Notes under the pieces: model-generated
What the model was told of the DNA's origin: nothing
The model's database searches: none
The model's input: only the letters and a program-made list of their open reading frames with translations
Shown here: positions 13,076 through 25,996 of the stretch, in pieces
Layout of the letters: every line of letters starts with the position of its first letter
Position numbering within the stretch: the first letter of the stretch is position 1
NCBI GenBank assembly: GCA_013396755.1
Contig: VWZF01004801.1
Location: 17,445-81,444 of the forward strand
Origin: Sclerurus mexicanus
Taxonomy: Eukaryota > Chordata > Aves > Passeriformes > Furnariidae
Direction: 5' to 3'
Length of the DNA stretch: 64,000 nt
Program-made: the position numbers and the translations under genes

Positions 13076-16000
13076 ATAACTGTAATAGGAAGTCTAAAAT
13101 GGTTTTCAGAACTTTTTAGGTAACTCTAAATACAGGAGAGTAACTAATAGCTTTTGTCAATTTTTACACGTTTTCATCAACCACATTTACATGGATAATG
13201 AAATCCATCCAGAATACTAAAGTACCCATTTTCTAAGGATAATAGGTGGGAAGAATGGTCTGGTAATGGAGGGAAAAGTCCAAGACTTGGGATACCATTG
13301 CTCTATTCTTCTGTCTCTTTCTTGTTTCAGAAATCACAAAGTAAGGAAAGTAATTCTCCACACTGCATAGATATTTTTGAGATTTAACACCTTAAGATTA
13401 TGAGGAAACTCAGAATGGAATCTAGTTAGCTACCCAAAATATGTATGCAGGTAAAACAAACACCTAAGGAAGCAATTAAAGTGCCTAAGGGTAGAGCTGG
13501 TGCCATTTTAGACACCCTTAGGTGGGCACCCCAACTCACCTGAATGGTGATGGCAGAAATGACAGAGAAACTAAGACAGACACATGTTGGAACAGCAGCT
13601 GAGCAGCACACAGGATGCTCTATATTACTGAAAATAGCACCAGGTCTGTACTTGGGTAATGAATCTTACTGTTAAACTGGCTAGCAAATATGCATTCACT
13701 TTGTGAACAAAGTCAAATGAAGGTTTCTTTTAAAAAGAAAATCAAATACTAAAAGAAGCTTTTTACATATACAAATATTTGCCAGTCTTTCTTTGTGTCA
13801 GATTTTCAAACACATAATGTGACGAAAATGAAATATGGACTGATGACACGTTTTTCCACACCAGCATCATTCCTCATTTATTATAGTTAAGTAAAAGAGG
13901 GATTTTTTAATCACAGCTGGTGCCGGTAAGTTCCTTCTGTATGAATACTTAATGAATCTCTATGGTCATATATATCAGGTTCCACTATTTACTGTTTTTC
14001 TTTCTTATCCCACCTTCTGAAACCTGGCACACAATATATCTAAGCATTGCAGAAAGCTCAAATTCCCTGTAATTTTGGAGAGGTTCAACATCAATTCTGC
14101 TGGTCTATGGAAAATTAGGAAGGAGGAAACAGAACTTAGAGAAGTTTTCTTTTTGTCTGCTTTACTTTGGGAAAAAAATCAAACAAAGAAACAAAAAATC
14201 CAAACAAAACCCCTCAGTAGTCTGGTCCACTTCTTTCTCTTTCCTATTGCTGAAGAAGATACAGCTGACAAAAAGCTGAAAGACTCTTGCACATACGTGC
14301 AATGTGCATCAGAAATGAATCTTGAACCTGGCCTTGCTGCTGCCATGTCACTTTACCTCTGCAAATCTCTCTTTTGAGAACAGGCAGTTTTGACAGCAAC
14401 AGAAAATTTTGGGAACGCTTTTTTTTTTAAATGTAAGAAGCTTTTGCAACTACTTTATCACCACTTATTCCAATTTCAAATTCTAGACAAGATGTGGCAA
14501 AGAAAATTTGATGATACCTTTCACCCACATTTAGTATAAAGTAATTTTAAGTTGTTTATATGTTATATCCTCAATAAGGGTATCAACAAGTTTGTAAATG
14601 TATCTGAAAATTCTGATTCTCCCACAATTATAATGTGAAAAAAAAGGAAAAATATATAATAATTACCACAAGTTATTCTGGCTCCTGATGGTGTCATATC
14701 AAGTCTCTCCCAAAACATGATCTTTGTCCTTCAGCTTTGAGTAAATGTTGCTTCCGAAATACGCAGTAGTGATCATTTCCTGTTCTAACAGGGAGAAGCT
14801 AAGCAAGTTGACAAAAAACTGCTTTATTGCCTCATTTTCTGCTAGGAACCATCTCTTTTGAATCCTTTTTCTTTTCAATTAATTAGCACAACTAAATGGT
14901 GTATGTGCAAGAGAATGAATGCTTGAACAAAGGCTAGGGCTATTATGTCATTTTCACACATGAATTCTGTAATCTTAGAAGACAAAGCCAAGGTGAGTTA
15001 GGTTTGACAAATTACTTGGATGCAGGGAAAGTAATTTTACCAACATTTGAAAGGCTAATAGAGTATTTTCTATGTGTGTGCATATCTTTCTATATACATG
15101 TATAGAAAGAATCAGAGGAATAATTTGAGGACATATGTGTGTGATTGGATGAGTGTACTCTGCTTCCAAGCGAGAAAGGAAAAAATATTTATTCTATGAC
15201 CAACAGTTAAATGTTCAAGCAGGCAATTAAAGTACTTTATTGAGGCCATTTTGGGATACCAAACACTTTGAAGATTTTATTCCCTCATATTTCATATTTA
15301 GTGTTCCTCCAAGTAAAATATGTGGTTCATTTAAGTTACTCAGTTGTGATTTGTACTTTAAAGGCAAGAGAACATTTTTTATAATGCACATCTTAAACTT
15401 TTCATTAAACCATCAAATTTAAATTCTACCTTTTCATCCACTCTGACATTTTTGTCTGGCATTTTCATTAATTTTGCAACATACATAAATGTAGCTGAAA
15501 TGTTAACAGATCAATACTTTGTCTCTTTCATGTAGCACTAGAGTAAAGCTCCCTAAGGACCATGCAGCACTACAGAAATTAAATGTGTATCAAATAGTAA
15601 TATTAAATACAGCAGTGCTTATTGTATAATGACTGAAAAGGCTAGAAGCATTTCAAATGGACAGATGGTAGCACAAATTATTCACAATCACTATTAAAGA
15701 TTGAAGTTTGTCCCATAAAATAATTTGTTGACTCACATTGAAGAGTCTCCTTTTACTGATAGTTCAGTTGTCCAATTGTTTTTGTGATCTACAAGAACAG
15801 AAATGTCTGGTCAAAAAGCTGATGGAAATTAGGCCCAGTTTAGCAGACATTTCAGTTCACACAGTAGATTAATCTGAAATAAAAACACCTCCTTTGGCAT
15901 ACTCATATAAAGTTCTTCTGCCTCAAACAAACCATATCAATTACTGAATTAAAACAAAAAAAGTAACTGCTAAGTATGCTAAAGGTCTATTTTAAACACC

Positions 16001-19000
16001 TAAAATAATTTGAATTTATGGCAAAGGCTCTCTGTACATATTCTATTCTTTTCCATTGCATTTAGGTGCTTTAAGAAGCATAAACACAAGTACATAACAC
16101 ATTCTTGATCAGCCTCTAGACATAACAGGGTTCTATGTGATATAATAAAGCTGTTCTGGAATTGAGGTATTAATTTAACATTGTTGGTATGCACTTCCTT
16201 TATTTAACAGGAAATAAATATGAAAAAGCAGGAGTTCTAATTGTTCTAATTCTAATTGTTCTAATCCAAAGTCATATATTGGGCATATCAACCTACGGTT
16301 CATAAGCTATTTATGAATATCTTTGAATATCTGGAAAATAACAGCTAGTAATATGTCACAGTTATATCAGCATGAAAATGTTAAAAAATTATATGTTGGT
16401 AGCAATTCTTCTTCTGCTGTGAATTACCGAAGCATAAAAGAAAAAAAGAAATGAAATTAAAACTTTTAAGTCATTCAGACAAAATCCCCAGTGAAGGCAA
16501 TGAGTTTATGAAGTTTAACAGAAACATGTAAAATATTGTTTAGTTGAGGAAATGCATAATCTAGAACATTGAAAACTTAACTTCTAAGTTTCCCTACCTC
16601 TAGGTACAGCATTGGCAACACCAGTCATTGGGCTGGTGCCTTTGGACAAATTTTAGACAGAATCATCCTAAACCTTTAATACAGCATTTCCTTACCTAAA
16701 ATGTGCCCAATAACATAAAGGTTTGAGAGAGCTAAGTTCTGGAATATAAATAATCAGCAAGCCCCTTCAATGAAGACTATTAGTCTTGGTGACTAACATG
16801 GTGACTCGAAGAGCTGTAGTGAAGAGTGCACAAGGTGTATAAAGCAGGTAACAGCTTATTATAGAATCACCATATTAATCAAGCCTTTCTGTAGGTTTCC
16901 AAGAGTAGTTCTCTTTCCCAGATTGATCTTAGTAAATACATTTCTGACAACTGAACTGCTCTGCTAGAATTTCTTCACCTGTGGTCATATGTATCCCCAT
17001 CAGAAAGTAAATCCAAAGGGTAAATTGCTAGACAAAAGTACCTGTAATTGTAATGCCATGGACTTGGGGGATATGAAAAATCAACCTCCACGTATGTAAC
17101 TTACATGAAATGGCTGTAAATCTTCATCAGGATGTTAACCACCAAGACATGTCTTCAAATCCAACAGGATGGAGGAAATGATTAGTTTAAAAGTTTACTT
17201 CTAGTACATTATTTATTAGCCTGCCTAAAAAGCTGGAAACATCTAGAACAGATTATTTCTCATCTACTTTCTGGCACTGACATTTCACTGTGACATTCTC
17301 TAACCTCTGGCAGACAAGAGGAGTATAATTTGTATAACAGTGAAGAGATGAAAAAGATACATATAGGTACATTTATTTTATGCACTCTACAAAATTGAAA
17401 CTCAATCTTGGTGCAAGTGTAATTTAGCATTACACGTGCAAGCAGACCGCTCTCAAGATTTCAAGAGCTTATGAAAGTCCAGAAACAATCTAAACACAAA
17501 GCTTATAATCATGATAGAAATTCACAATATTTGACTTAGCTAGCAAAAACATTTTTTGCCTGACAGATCCTTGGAGAGAATAACATCAGCTCAAAAAGCA
17601 CAGGATGCATTTTGGATGCAGAGCAGGAATACACCCATGCAGTCACACCACTAATATTAACATAATATATCCATAACTACCACAACCACTACACAGCAAA
17701 ATAAATACTGCAAGAAAACTAATAAAATCAGACTTTTGATCTTTTTCTACATATATACACAAGAGATATGTAAAATATGAATATATATATAAAAATAAAA
17801 TCAGGAACATGTTTTTACCGCAATACATTGCACATACAACAACTATATATAGTGACTATAGACCTACCTGTGGGAGAACACACACCTGNTCTCCCTTCTG
17901 GATCGCGTGACCTACCTACTCAAATTGCACGTTTTATGTATTTCCAACTACTTATTATGGCACTGAATTTTTTCTATGACCAGAAACAATTACATTTTAA
18001 CAGCAACACAACTTCTTCTATGTCTACTGCAGTGTGTCATGGGCAAAAAATAATTTCATTAGGCCCAGAGAATAGGATGTCTTTCCATTCCCCACTCTTC
18101 CACTGGCATCTGGTGAGTCCTCCATATTCATATTAAATTGAAAATTAGACAGATGAGTACTTATTAACTGGAGGAATAATAGCTATAGGAACATTACAGT
18201 TTTGTGTAGAAATCTGCACTTTCCTATGAAATACTGATACCTTTAACTGAAATGACAAATTGCCATTCTACAGTAAACAGTAGCAAGTATATTTAGATCT
18301 TTGCACATAAGTGTTGTTGCTACAGACATCACTAAAACTATAAACCACCCCTAACTCTTAGAAGAGCACATGCATCTCCTGTACTTCTGATGAACTCTGC
18401 AACCAATGACTGAGAGCATGCTGCCATCCTTGACAGGCAAAGGGTGGTTCAACAAGTAACATCGTACAAATGGAGCTCTGCTAGAAGAAACTTCCTACAA
18501 AATATCATGACTTAGCGACACACACAACTACTTCATTTTACTGCACAGTCTGCTTCAATGCCTGGCTTGATTCCTCCAGATTTGAGGCACTTGACCTTAA
18601 GGCACACAAGCAAATAGTATTGTCACCAGACTCCCTCTATAATTACTCAAATTTAGATGAAAATCATTCCCTGTCGATACTCATGGTGAAGACTCATAAT
18701 CTCAGTATTTCAGCCAACAATAAATTTAGAGGTTCCAGGAAGTGTGTCCATGCATACATTTTTACTTCTAGTGGGACTCCCTCATGAAAAAACAAATGGG
18801 GGCTCTGGTAGTTCGAGGCTCTTACAATTTTGAAAATAGAAGGATATTTAACTGTGAAAGACAACACAATCTACATTTATGCTTGAAATTTTCAAAATGT
18901 AACCGGATAATAAAGGTTAACACTTCATTGAGAAATAGCAGTTTTCTTTAAATCACTAAAAATCAATTCACTAAAAACTGAATTATGACAAGAGCTTGCT

Positions 19001-19678
19001 GCCTAAAAGGTACTAAAGCTTGCATTAATGGTTTTGAAGTTGGTTTTCTTTTATTTTGGTGGGGACTTTGGTTTGGGTTTTTTTTTGGGGGGGTTGGGTT
19101 CTTTTTTTGTTTGTGTTTCGTGTTTTTTGTTTTTGTTTTTTTTAATCAGGAACACTACCTCTTAGTAGGGAAGCAGATATTTGGGTGCAGATTATTTCTT
19201 TTTGTATTTTTGTACTTCTGAAAAAGCTACAGGTGTAACATATATTGCTATGTGGAGGACAAAATACCACTAATTTTATATTAATGATATGTAAATAACT
19301 AACTAATATTCAAAACAAGTGTAAGAGTAAATATGCAATATACAAAGGTACCAAAGAAGATTCAATGGAAGTAATTTGTGAAAAGCTTAAGATGTATTAA
19401 CCATAGTTCACTGACTCTATTTTGATTTGGATCACTCACTTATAAATTATATAAGCAATTATATTTATGCTATTTATTGATGTATCTATAGATATAGATA
19501 GATATAAATTTTAAAAAACCTTTTTTTTGTGTGACGTTTTAAACTTAATTACTTTAAAGAAAATCTGAAAAAACATATCTTCTAAAAAAAAGAAACCTCC
19601 ATATCTACACTGTATTTTCTCTCAGTCTAGAACACAAACACACTGGGGTGATTAAAAGTAGTATAAAGAAGATCATAC
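13076..19678. other. Non-coding downstream intron or flank of MCTP1
   Basis: AT-rich DNA with no recognised exon. A lone ambiguous base lies at 17889 beside a short GC-richer patch, and a T/G-rich tract lies at 19031-19144. Confidence 0.5.
19031..19144. repeat. T/G-rich low-complexity tract
   Basis: Long T runs broken by G runs (including GGGGGGG near 19087-19093). On the minus strand this is an A/C-rich tract lying about 0.5 kb downstream of exon 19679-19798. Confidence 0.65.
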
Positions 19679-19798
19679 CAAAAAAGCAGCTAGACTTCTT
19701 GGGGGAGAATCCCAGTCAAAGCAGCTGCTAATGTAGCAGATGGCAGTTACAAGCACCATGATACAACACTTCATCCAGATAAAGTTTCTTAACAGTAG
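19679..19798 (-). CDS. MCTP1: MCTP1 exon, juxtamembrane region and start of membrane anchor
   Basis: A 40-codon exon, phase 0 at both ends. It encodes LLLRNFIWMKCCIMVLVTAI followed by CYISSCFDWDSPPRSLAAFL. The anchor CFDWDSPPRSLAAF is diagnostic of MCTP1. The acceptor is TTTTTAACAG and the donor is TTG|GTATGA. Two residues remembered as Arg (FIRMKRC) are Trp (TGG) and Cys (TGT), and NAAYYVNS reads TAICYISS. The exon stops at the edge of the first membrane segment. The following exons (both membrane segments and the acidic loop) were not recognised between 1 and 19678. Confidence 0.92.
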
Positions 19799-21379
19799 CT
19801 GTTAAAAAGATGGAAGAATGAAAATACTTCAAAACCCCAAAATGTTTCAGAAGAGGCTAATGCTTACAATACTTTCATTCTTAATTTCTTAGTTAAGATG
19901 AAGACTGAGAAAATAACAAGCTCTCTAGCTCACAAATTGAGCAAGGTTTTTTAACTTCTCAGACTTGGAAGAGTCCATCCACTAAATCTACAGAAGAATT
20001 TGTTAGTTTTGTGAATTGATACTTGTTGAATTTAATTCTAGATGGTACACAAATTATTCAACATAAAAATAGCCACTTGCAAAGTTTCACAAATTATTTT
20101 GTTTATTAGATTTCAGTTTTATTAAGCCTTTCTTAACAAATATTGGTCTTTCTTAACATGAAGATGCTGCAGGACACTAACTGAAAACCATGCAAAATTA
20201 CTGTTCTAATCTAATGAAGATCATCTGCACTGTTTAACATTTATAACAAATTTGTCTGCTGCCATGTACTTTGAAAACCTGATTTTAAGTATTTACCAAA
20301 GTAACTTTTAACTGCATTCTTCCGGACTACACAGACACACAACATAATAGTTCTAGGTTTTGATTCAGGAAAGTGCACTTAAATCCTCCAAAATGACAAA
20401 AAAAAAAAGTTAACAAACCTGTGAATTATTTACGTACTGATTTGCATAGAAAATGATCACTCCTGCCATCTGCAAAAGTCACAATGCCATTTTCTGGTAT
20501 GAATGTGGGAAGAAGTATTAATCTTGAGTAAAAGGTCTTGTTGTTTCTTCGCTGGGAAAGTAGTGCAAAATGTAGCTTTACCAACTGCATCACTCTCAAC
20601 AGCAAAGAAAGAAGTATTTTCCCTCTTGAAATGTTTTTTAATGAAGTACATCATAAACTGATGTAAAATTCATCGAGCAGGTAATTTAAACTATGCTCAA
20701 GTCTATACGCTTTCAGCAAAGTAAAAATCAGTCCTGAGACCTTTGCCTTTTCATTGAAAACAACAAAAATACCATAGTCCAACCAAAAGCCCAATTCACT
20801 CCATATAAAATATGTCATTTGTGGAACACAAAAGACTGAATCTAAAGTAGTTCAAGTGGAGAAAAACATGTGTGGTTAAATATTCATTACCAAAACCTTA
20901 AAAATGTGTGCAGCAAAAATATCCAGAGAAAAAACAGTCCAGACACTTCCTACCCGCAGCAGTCTCCATAATATCAAATGTTTTAGTCTACTTTTACCTT
21001 TGATTCAAATAACTTATTTAAAATTTGGCTAAAAGAATGCTGAAAGGCTCTTCACACTGCAACAAATAGAGAACTTTCAGGTCAAAGTTAACACCAAAAA
21101 TTTATGCAAGACTTAGTTTACATGCACCTGGGTGATAATGTGATATGTGTGGAACCTGTTTTCAACTGTATGTATTTCATGAAAATTAAGTTGCAATTTA
21201 TAGAGGAGACACAATAAACCCATGTATTTTGTTTCTGCCTTCTTCAGCCTATTATATTCTTCTGTAAACATGTAACGAAGATGTTGTTTTTTACTGTCAG
21301 TAGTATGATGCCAGATATTAGGACATGCATGTTTGTTATTAAGGATTTCAGAAGGGATTAGTGTTTTCTTACTCTTTAC
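19799..21379 (-). other. MCTP1: MCTP1 intron
   Basis: A 1581-bp phase-0 intron between the linker exon and the juxtamembrane exon, GT (CAG|GTAAAG) to AG (TTTTTAACAG). No repeat is recognised inside. Confidence 0.85.
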
Positions 21380-21454
21380 CTGTTTAGACAGTCTGTCTTC
21401 CTCTTCAATGTACTTCTGTTCTTTAGGCATTAATGTTCTTATGCTAGCTTTCAC
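21380..21454 (-). CDS. MCTP1: MCTP1 exon, post-C2C linker
   Basis: A 25-codon exon, phase 0 at both ends. It encodes VKASIRTLMPKEQKYI followed by EEEDRLSKQ, the charged linker between C2C and the membrane-anchor region. The acceptor is GCATAG and the donor is CAG|GTAAAG, both canonical. It differs from the remembered human sequence only conservatively (I for L, M for I, D for N). It sits 341 bp downstream of the exon with the broken donor. Confidence 0.95.
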
Positions 21455-21795
21455 CTATGCATTAAAATGTGGGTCAGTATTTCAAACTTACTCATTCCTT
21501 ACTAATAACACATGCTTCAATTTGCAAAAATTATGAATTTTCAAAGTCATGGCTGCCAAGCCCGTGACATGTAAGTGTACAAAGAGACAAGGGTTGCTGC
21601 TCCGTAAATTAGTAGCAATAGCGGCAGCAGCAACAAAAACAGTGGATGTGCCAGGCATTGGCAGAAGAGTATTCTGCAGTATACATCAATGTTTTAGAAA
21701 ATGAAGAATGACAGAAATTCTCTACAAATCAGGAACAAAAGCTCTCATGAAACTGAACTCTTTAGCAGTACAAAAAAGCTAAAGTTAAGACTTAT

Positions 21796-21897
21796 AGCAT
21801 TAAAAATCACATCTATTTCAAGATAGATGACCCCCTTTGTTGGCCCTGTCAGCTGCTTGTTTTTTAAGACGTAGGCTTTCTGTTCACCATTTTGAAT
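21796..21897 (-). CDS. MCTP1: MCTP1 exon, end of C2C, with non-GT donor
   Basis: A 34-codon exon, phase 0 at both ends. It encodes IQNGEQKAYVLKNKQLTG followed by PTKGVIYLEIDVIFNA, the last strands of C2C. The protein sequence matches my memory of the human one over its whole length. The acceptor CCTTTTCCTGCAG is strong. The donor is not canonical: the exon ends GCT and is followed by ATAAGT, so the invariant G at +1 is A (minus strand, 21794-21795 reads AT) while the rest of the consensus is kept. No nearby in-frame GT substitute is evident except GAT|GTGATT five codons earlier, which is weak. Expected outcomes are skipping (in frame, but destroying C2C) or retention of the 341-bp intron. Confidence 0.94.
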
Positions 21898-22235
21898 CTG
21901 CAGGAAAAGGACATGACAGCCGTCTGTCTCACAGTCTCCGCTGAATACACTCCCCCAGTGACCCCTGACCCCCAGCTGCTGAAACTGACAGAGAACCCAA
22001 AACAACTGTGGCAAGTCTGACAAGTACCTGTTCATTACCAGGACCAAGTCTGTCAGGAAAAATTAACTATCATGGGATTCAACATGGCTGTGAATAGAGT
22101 ATGTTAAAATTTTAGTGTTCTTATTACAGACCTTGGTTGAGAAATGACAGATACAGAGTTGCAATCTTTTTTTCTTCCCTTCCCTCCCCCTTCAGCAGGA
22201 AAAATTCAGTGGTATGTCGGGTGAATGAAACTTAC

Positions 22236-22338
22236 AGACAGCAATGGTATAGCAACTTTGCCTAAAAAGTCAGGACTTCGATCACGGTCTTCATTGTAAA
22301 CTGTCACTTCAAGCACTGAGTGGATGTCTTTTATATTA
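22236..22338 (-). CDS. MCTP1: MCTP1 exon, C2C calcium loop 3
   Basis: A 103-bp exon (1 + 34 codons). It completes the Phe codon and encodes NIKDIHSVLEVTVYNEDR followed by DRSPDFLGKVAIPLLS. The acceptor is TTTATAG and the donor is TCT|GTAAGT, a perfect consensus. It carries loop 3 of the third C2 domain. The first Asp of the D-x-D pair in remembered orthologues (VYDEDRDR) is Asn here (VYNEDRDR), which would remove one Ca2+ ligand. Otherwise the exon is very well conserved. Confidence 0.94.
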
Positions 22339-24428
22339 CTATAAAGGAAGTAGTACACACAGTAGAGAGAAGTCACTTACACCAGCAGGTACCAAGAATG
22401 AAAGTGTGAAAGGTTAGCACAAACAGATACCCATCTATTTTTCTGAGCCATGGAGAACAGACTTAAGTAAATGAGGTCTCCCAGTGTATAACCAAAATCC
22501 TAAGGGCTGCAGTGATTGCACACTCTTTCTCTCTCCTGAAAGACTTTCCCAGCAGAAGTTTTCTGAAGGATGTTGCTTTAAATCTCCTACCTAGGGTTTG
22601 CACTGCATTACCTACAAGGAGCAGCACTAGGGGATTTACAGCCACCAGTAGCAGGACGAAGAGCTTTTAAAGGCTATTCCTTATATACTGCTGACATTAC
22701 TGCAATTCTCACTGCAAATGCTGTGAAATCTGTAGGTTTATAAATGGAAATAATTACAGTCTGTAAGAGCATACTCTTGCACTGAAAATAAGCTCTTTAT
22801 TTCTGAAATCCTTGCTTAATTACAAATATACACAAATCATTACAATAAATAAAGAACACACAATAGGAAACAATGCCTTTCTTGGCTACTACTGAGGGAA
22901 AAAAAGCCTGCAAGCTATTAAACACTTCACTGCCATGTGCTAGGAACGTCACCGTACGTTGTAAACTCTTGAGTGAAAAATTAATATTCTTTATTTGGAG
23001 AAAAAAGAATTATTTGAGAGAACTCATTTTTGATCAAATGGTTGATTCAGCAAATACAAATACAAATACAAGCAAAGCAGTTTAACTTCAGGATAATATA
23101 CACCTCCAGATGAGGGATTTCTAGGCCAAAAATTAATTAGCAAATCTGGGGCTAAATAAAATATTCGATGCCTTGCAGGCCTTTAAAGGTTTTCCATTTC
23201 ATTCCTGATTAGTCTTTTTGTCCTGTAGAAATCCAGGCAATTCCTTGGGCAGAGAACACTGCCAGGCATTAGAGGATGATTAGTTATTGGCTCTATTGTA
23301 TATAATTAAAAATAAATCAGTGAAGAATTTAGCATGGTTTTGCAGATACAGAAATGAGAACAACAATAACAAGCTGTTGAAAAGTACAACTATTGTGAGA
23401 TTTTTTCTTTTGTTCTGAGTTCATTCCTGAGAGCTCACTGCAGGTCAAAAAAACCTATGGATGAAAAATATGTAACTGAAAAATTTGGAAGGGAAAAAAA
23501 TTATTAAAATCAGACTGATTTTTGAGATTAAGGACAAATTATATAATTTTCATTTATGATAAAGTGAAGTAAATGTACATAAAACTAAAGCTTCTACTGG
23601 TTTTGCAGAGGATTTTTTGCTGATTTCAGCAGAAGTGAGACCTGCAAGAATCAGTTTTTTCTACTGACTGGTGCCACATTGCAGTCAGAGAGAGAGAGGA
23701 AGGAAGAAAAAGAAGACAACAGAGACAAATAACAAGGACATTTTGTTTACAGAAGACTTTTTTTTCTACTTTGTCAAAGCCTTTTAATATCTTCAAAACA
23801 ACAGAAGGATAAAAACCCCAATGGCACCACTTCATTACAAACTAAATATTTTAGACTGCATTTTACCCAACAGCTGTGCTGTACTAGTATACTAGAGGGT
23901 ATTGTGAGAAGTGCAATTATTAAATGGAAAGAAGCAGAAAGTATTTGATTTTAACTCAGAGACCCATGAATAAATCTAGTATTTCTAACTTTATATAGTT
24001 ATCTAATGTTTTTTAAAGTTAACAACTCCATTTTAATGAAGGTCATAATCACAATATATTTTTTCCCCACTCAAAACTTTAGGGGCAAATCCATCACACT
24101 GGATTTGGCCCTTGAAACTCTGAGCTCAGCAGGAGTCTGGGGTGCTTAGCATTATATATACCTGATTTCCAAGAAACAGACCTGGCTTTCTTACCTTTAA
24201 AATTACACTACTTCTCTAATTTTTCATCATGGTTTTAATCCTCAAAGAAGTATTCAGATGTTTAGTTCAGAAACATCAGTATGTCATCACTATTTTTCTT
24301 CAAAACCAGCACTATGTATCATCTTCAACACACCCCCCTTCAAAAAAACCCACCCAAAACCCACTGCCCCCTCTCTCAATCCAAACACCCACTGCCCACC
24401 TTTCCCCCAACTAAATCCAAACACCTAC
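22339..24428 (-). other. MCTP1: MCTP1 intron
   Basis: A 2090-bp intron, donor ATT|GTAGGT and acceptor TTTATAG. AT-rich, with no feature recognised. Confidence 0.85.
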
Positions 24429-24531
24429 AATGTAAAGATTTTGTTCCATTCTGCATTGAGATTCTTGTAGATGGTATGTGTCAGCAGTCTGTCATTGTTT
24501 AATTCAACTACACAAAATGGGTCACTTTTAC
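24429..24531 (-). CDS. MCTP1: MCTP1 exon, central C2C domain
   Basis: A 103-bp exon (2 + 33 codons + 2). It encodes GKSDPFCVVELNNDRL, then LTHTIYKNLNAEWNKIFT and the first two bases of Phe. The acceptor is CTCTTATAG and the donor is ACATT|GTAGGT. The SDPFCVVEL loop-1 Asp is present. The family motif NPEW reads NAEW, so the NPxW proline is lost here as well as in C2B. Too short for a simple ORF scan, this exon was found from the reverse complement of the LTHTIYKNLN region. The phase matches both the GC-donor exon upstream and the NIKDIH exon downstream. Confidence 0.93.
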
Positions 24532-25525
24532 CTATAAGAGAAAATTTGGAACAAAATTTATGAACTAAGAAAACATATGATGAGCAAAGTTTAAATAAAA
24601 ACTTGTTTGGGTTTTTGTTTTAGTTTATTTTTCTTCTCCTATTCTACACTGTAATTCTCTCAACAATTAATTCAAGAAAGTCCTATGGTCTGCACTATAT
24701 TCAAGGTATTCATAACAGGCCCTCATCTCTGTAATCTATTAACATTCTTTGCTAAAGGAATAACTTTTTGTTTAAAAAAAAAATAAATCACCATACAGAC
24801 TTTTCTGATGAAAAACCAGCCTCTTTGTAAAAAGTGCCAAGCATCATTCTGAGACAGCTAAAAGAACTTCACTTTAATGGTGCCTATCCTCCACTGATTG
24901 CAATAATAACATGACTAGAGCATTTTGATAAGAAGGAAATGTATTATTTTATATTATTTGTAATAACACAGCACCTATGAGACTCATCCAAATATTACTA
25001 TGCCCTACATGTTTCATCCTGTATAACTCCTCTCCCCAAAATCAGAGCCCCAAAGACAGTCTCATATAAAAGCCTAACACCAGACAAAGTAGGCAAGTAC
25101 AATTAAACAGTAAAATGATATCACCTGGAATGATGGGCTGTAGCATCAGTACAGCTGAAGGTCAAACATGGTTGAGATTTTTCTATACATTAAAGAACAA
25201 TGAAGTAGCTTTGTGTATATTTACAAGGAGGTTCCTCAGCATGAAAGCCACCAGAAGAGAAAGTATAATGCTGCTTTGAAAATGTAATATGTGGAAAATG
25301 GAAGCTGAATAATGGAAATGGATATGGAGGTTCATCTACAGAAAAAAAAATGGGGAAAGCAGGTGTGTTTGGAGGGATGTATGTGTGTGTGTGCATGCTT
25401 AAATGTGAAATAAGCAACTTAGAGCAAAATGCTCCAGGTGAACAGTGCTTAGATACATAGTAAAGAGCAAGAAAAATCATCCTGACCACAAGTTTAGGAG
25501 ATAAAATGTGAAACTTATACTAAGG

Positions 25526-25996
25526 TGTTGTGGTTTCACCTAGCTGGAAATTAGGACCCATGCAGCTGCCCCCCCNNNNNNNNNNNNNNNNNNNNNNNNN
25601 NNNNNNNNNNNNNNNNNNNNNNNNNNNNNNNNNNNNCAAACTCTGATGCAACTGTGACTGCAGCTGGCAATACCCCACCACTCCCTTCACCCCTTTTTTT
25701 TCCCCCCAAGACAATGAAACAACCACAATGCAGACAAATCCTCCAGCTGAGACCAGCACCACCTCACTACTCTGCTTGCTGTCTGCTCCCCTGGAAAAGG
25801 ACAAAATGGCCTTGGAATCTCCATGAGCCTCCTTTTGCCTTCACCCAAAGCCACACCCTTTCTTCTTGAAAATGAGAATCCCATACTTCTGCACCCCCAC
25901 CTTGGCAATGATGTGGGTGGTATAGAATAACAACCTAGACATGCCCACATGGCTCCAGGCTCTGCCCTCCCAACATCCTTGGCTGAAACTAGGACA
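25526..25996 (-). mobile_element. Avian ERV LTR interrupted by an assembly gap
   Basis: Starts TGTTGTGGTTTCACCTAGCT and ends CTTGGCTGAAACTAGGACA. The start motif, the CATGCAGCTGCC segment and the AAAC.AGGACA end match my memory of a common bird LTR (antisense orientation), the same broad type as 10551-10975. A run of 61 N (25576-25636) directly follows a C-run. The flanks TAAGG and AAAGG are a near-match, not a proven target-site duplication. Confidence 0.65.
25576..25636. other. Assembly gap (61 N)
   Basis: A run of N following CCCCC inside an LTR. An ORF translated across it is meaningless. Confidence 0.99.

Noticed and set aside
17090..17165. Minus-strand stretch resembling the MCTP1 C-terminal exon (AACATCCTGATGAAG, compared with QNILDEVAS)
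   Set aside because: The match covers only about 15 bases, needs a frameshift, and there is no flanking homology or splice site.
25520..25804. Minus-strand ORF crossing the N gap
   Set aside because: Its frame is kept open only by the N run; the sequence is an LTR.
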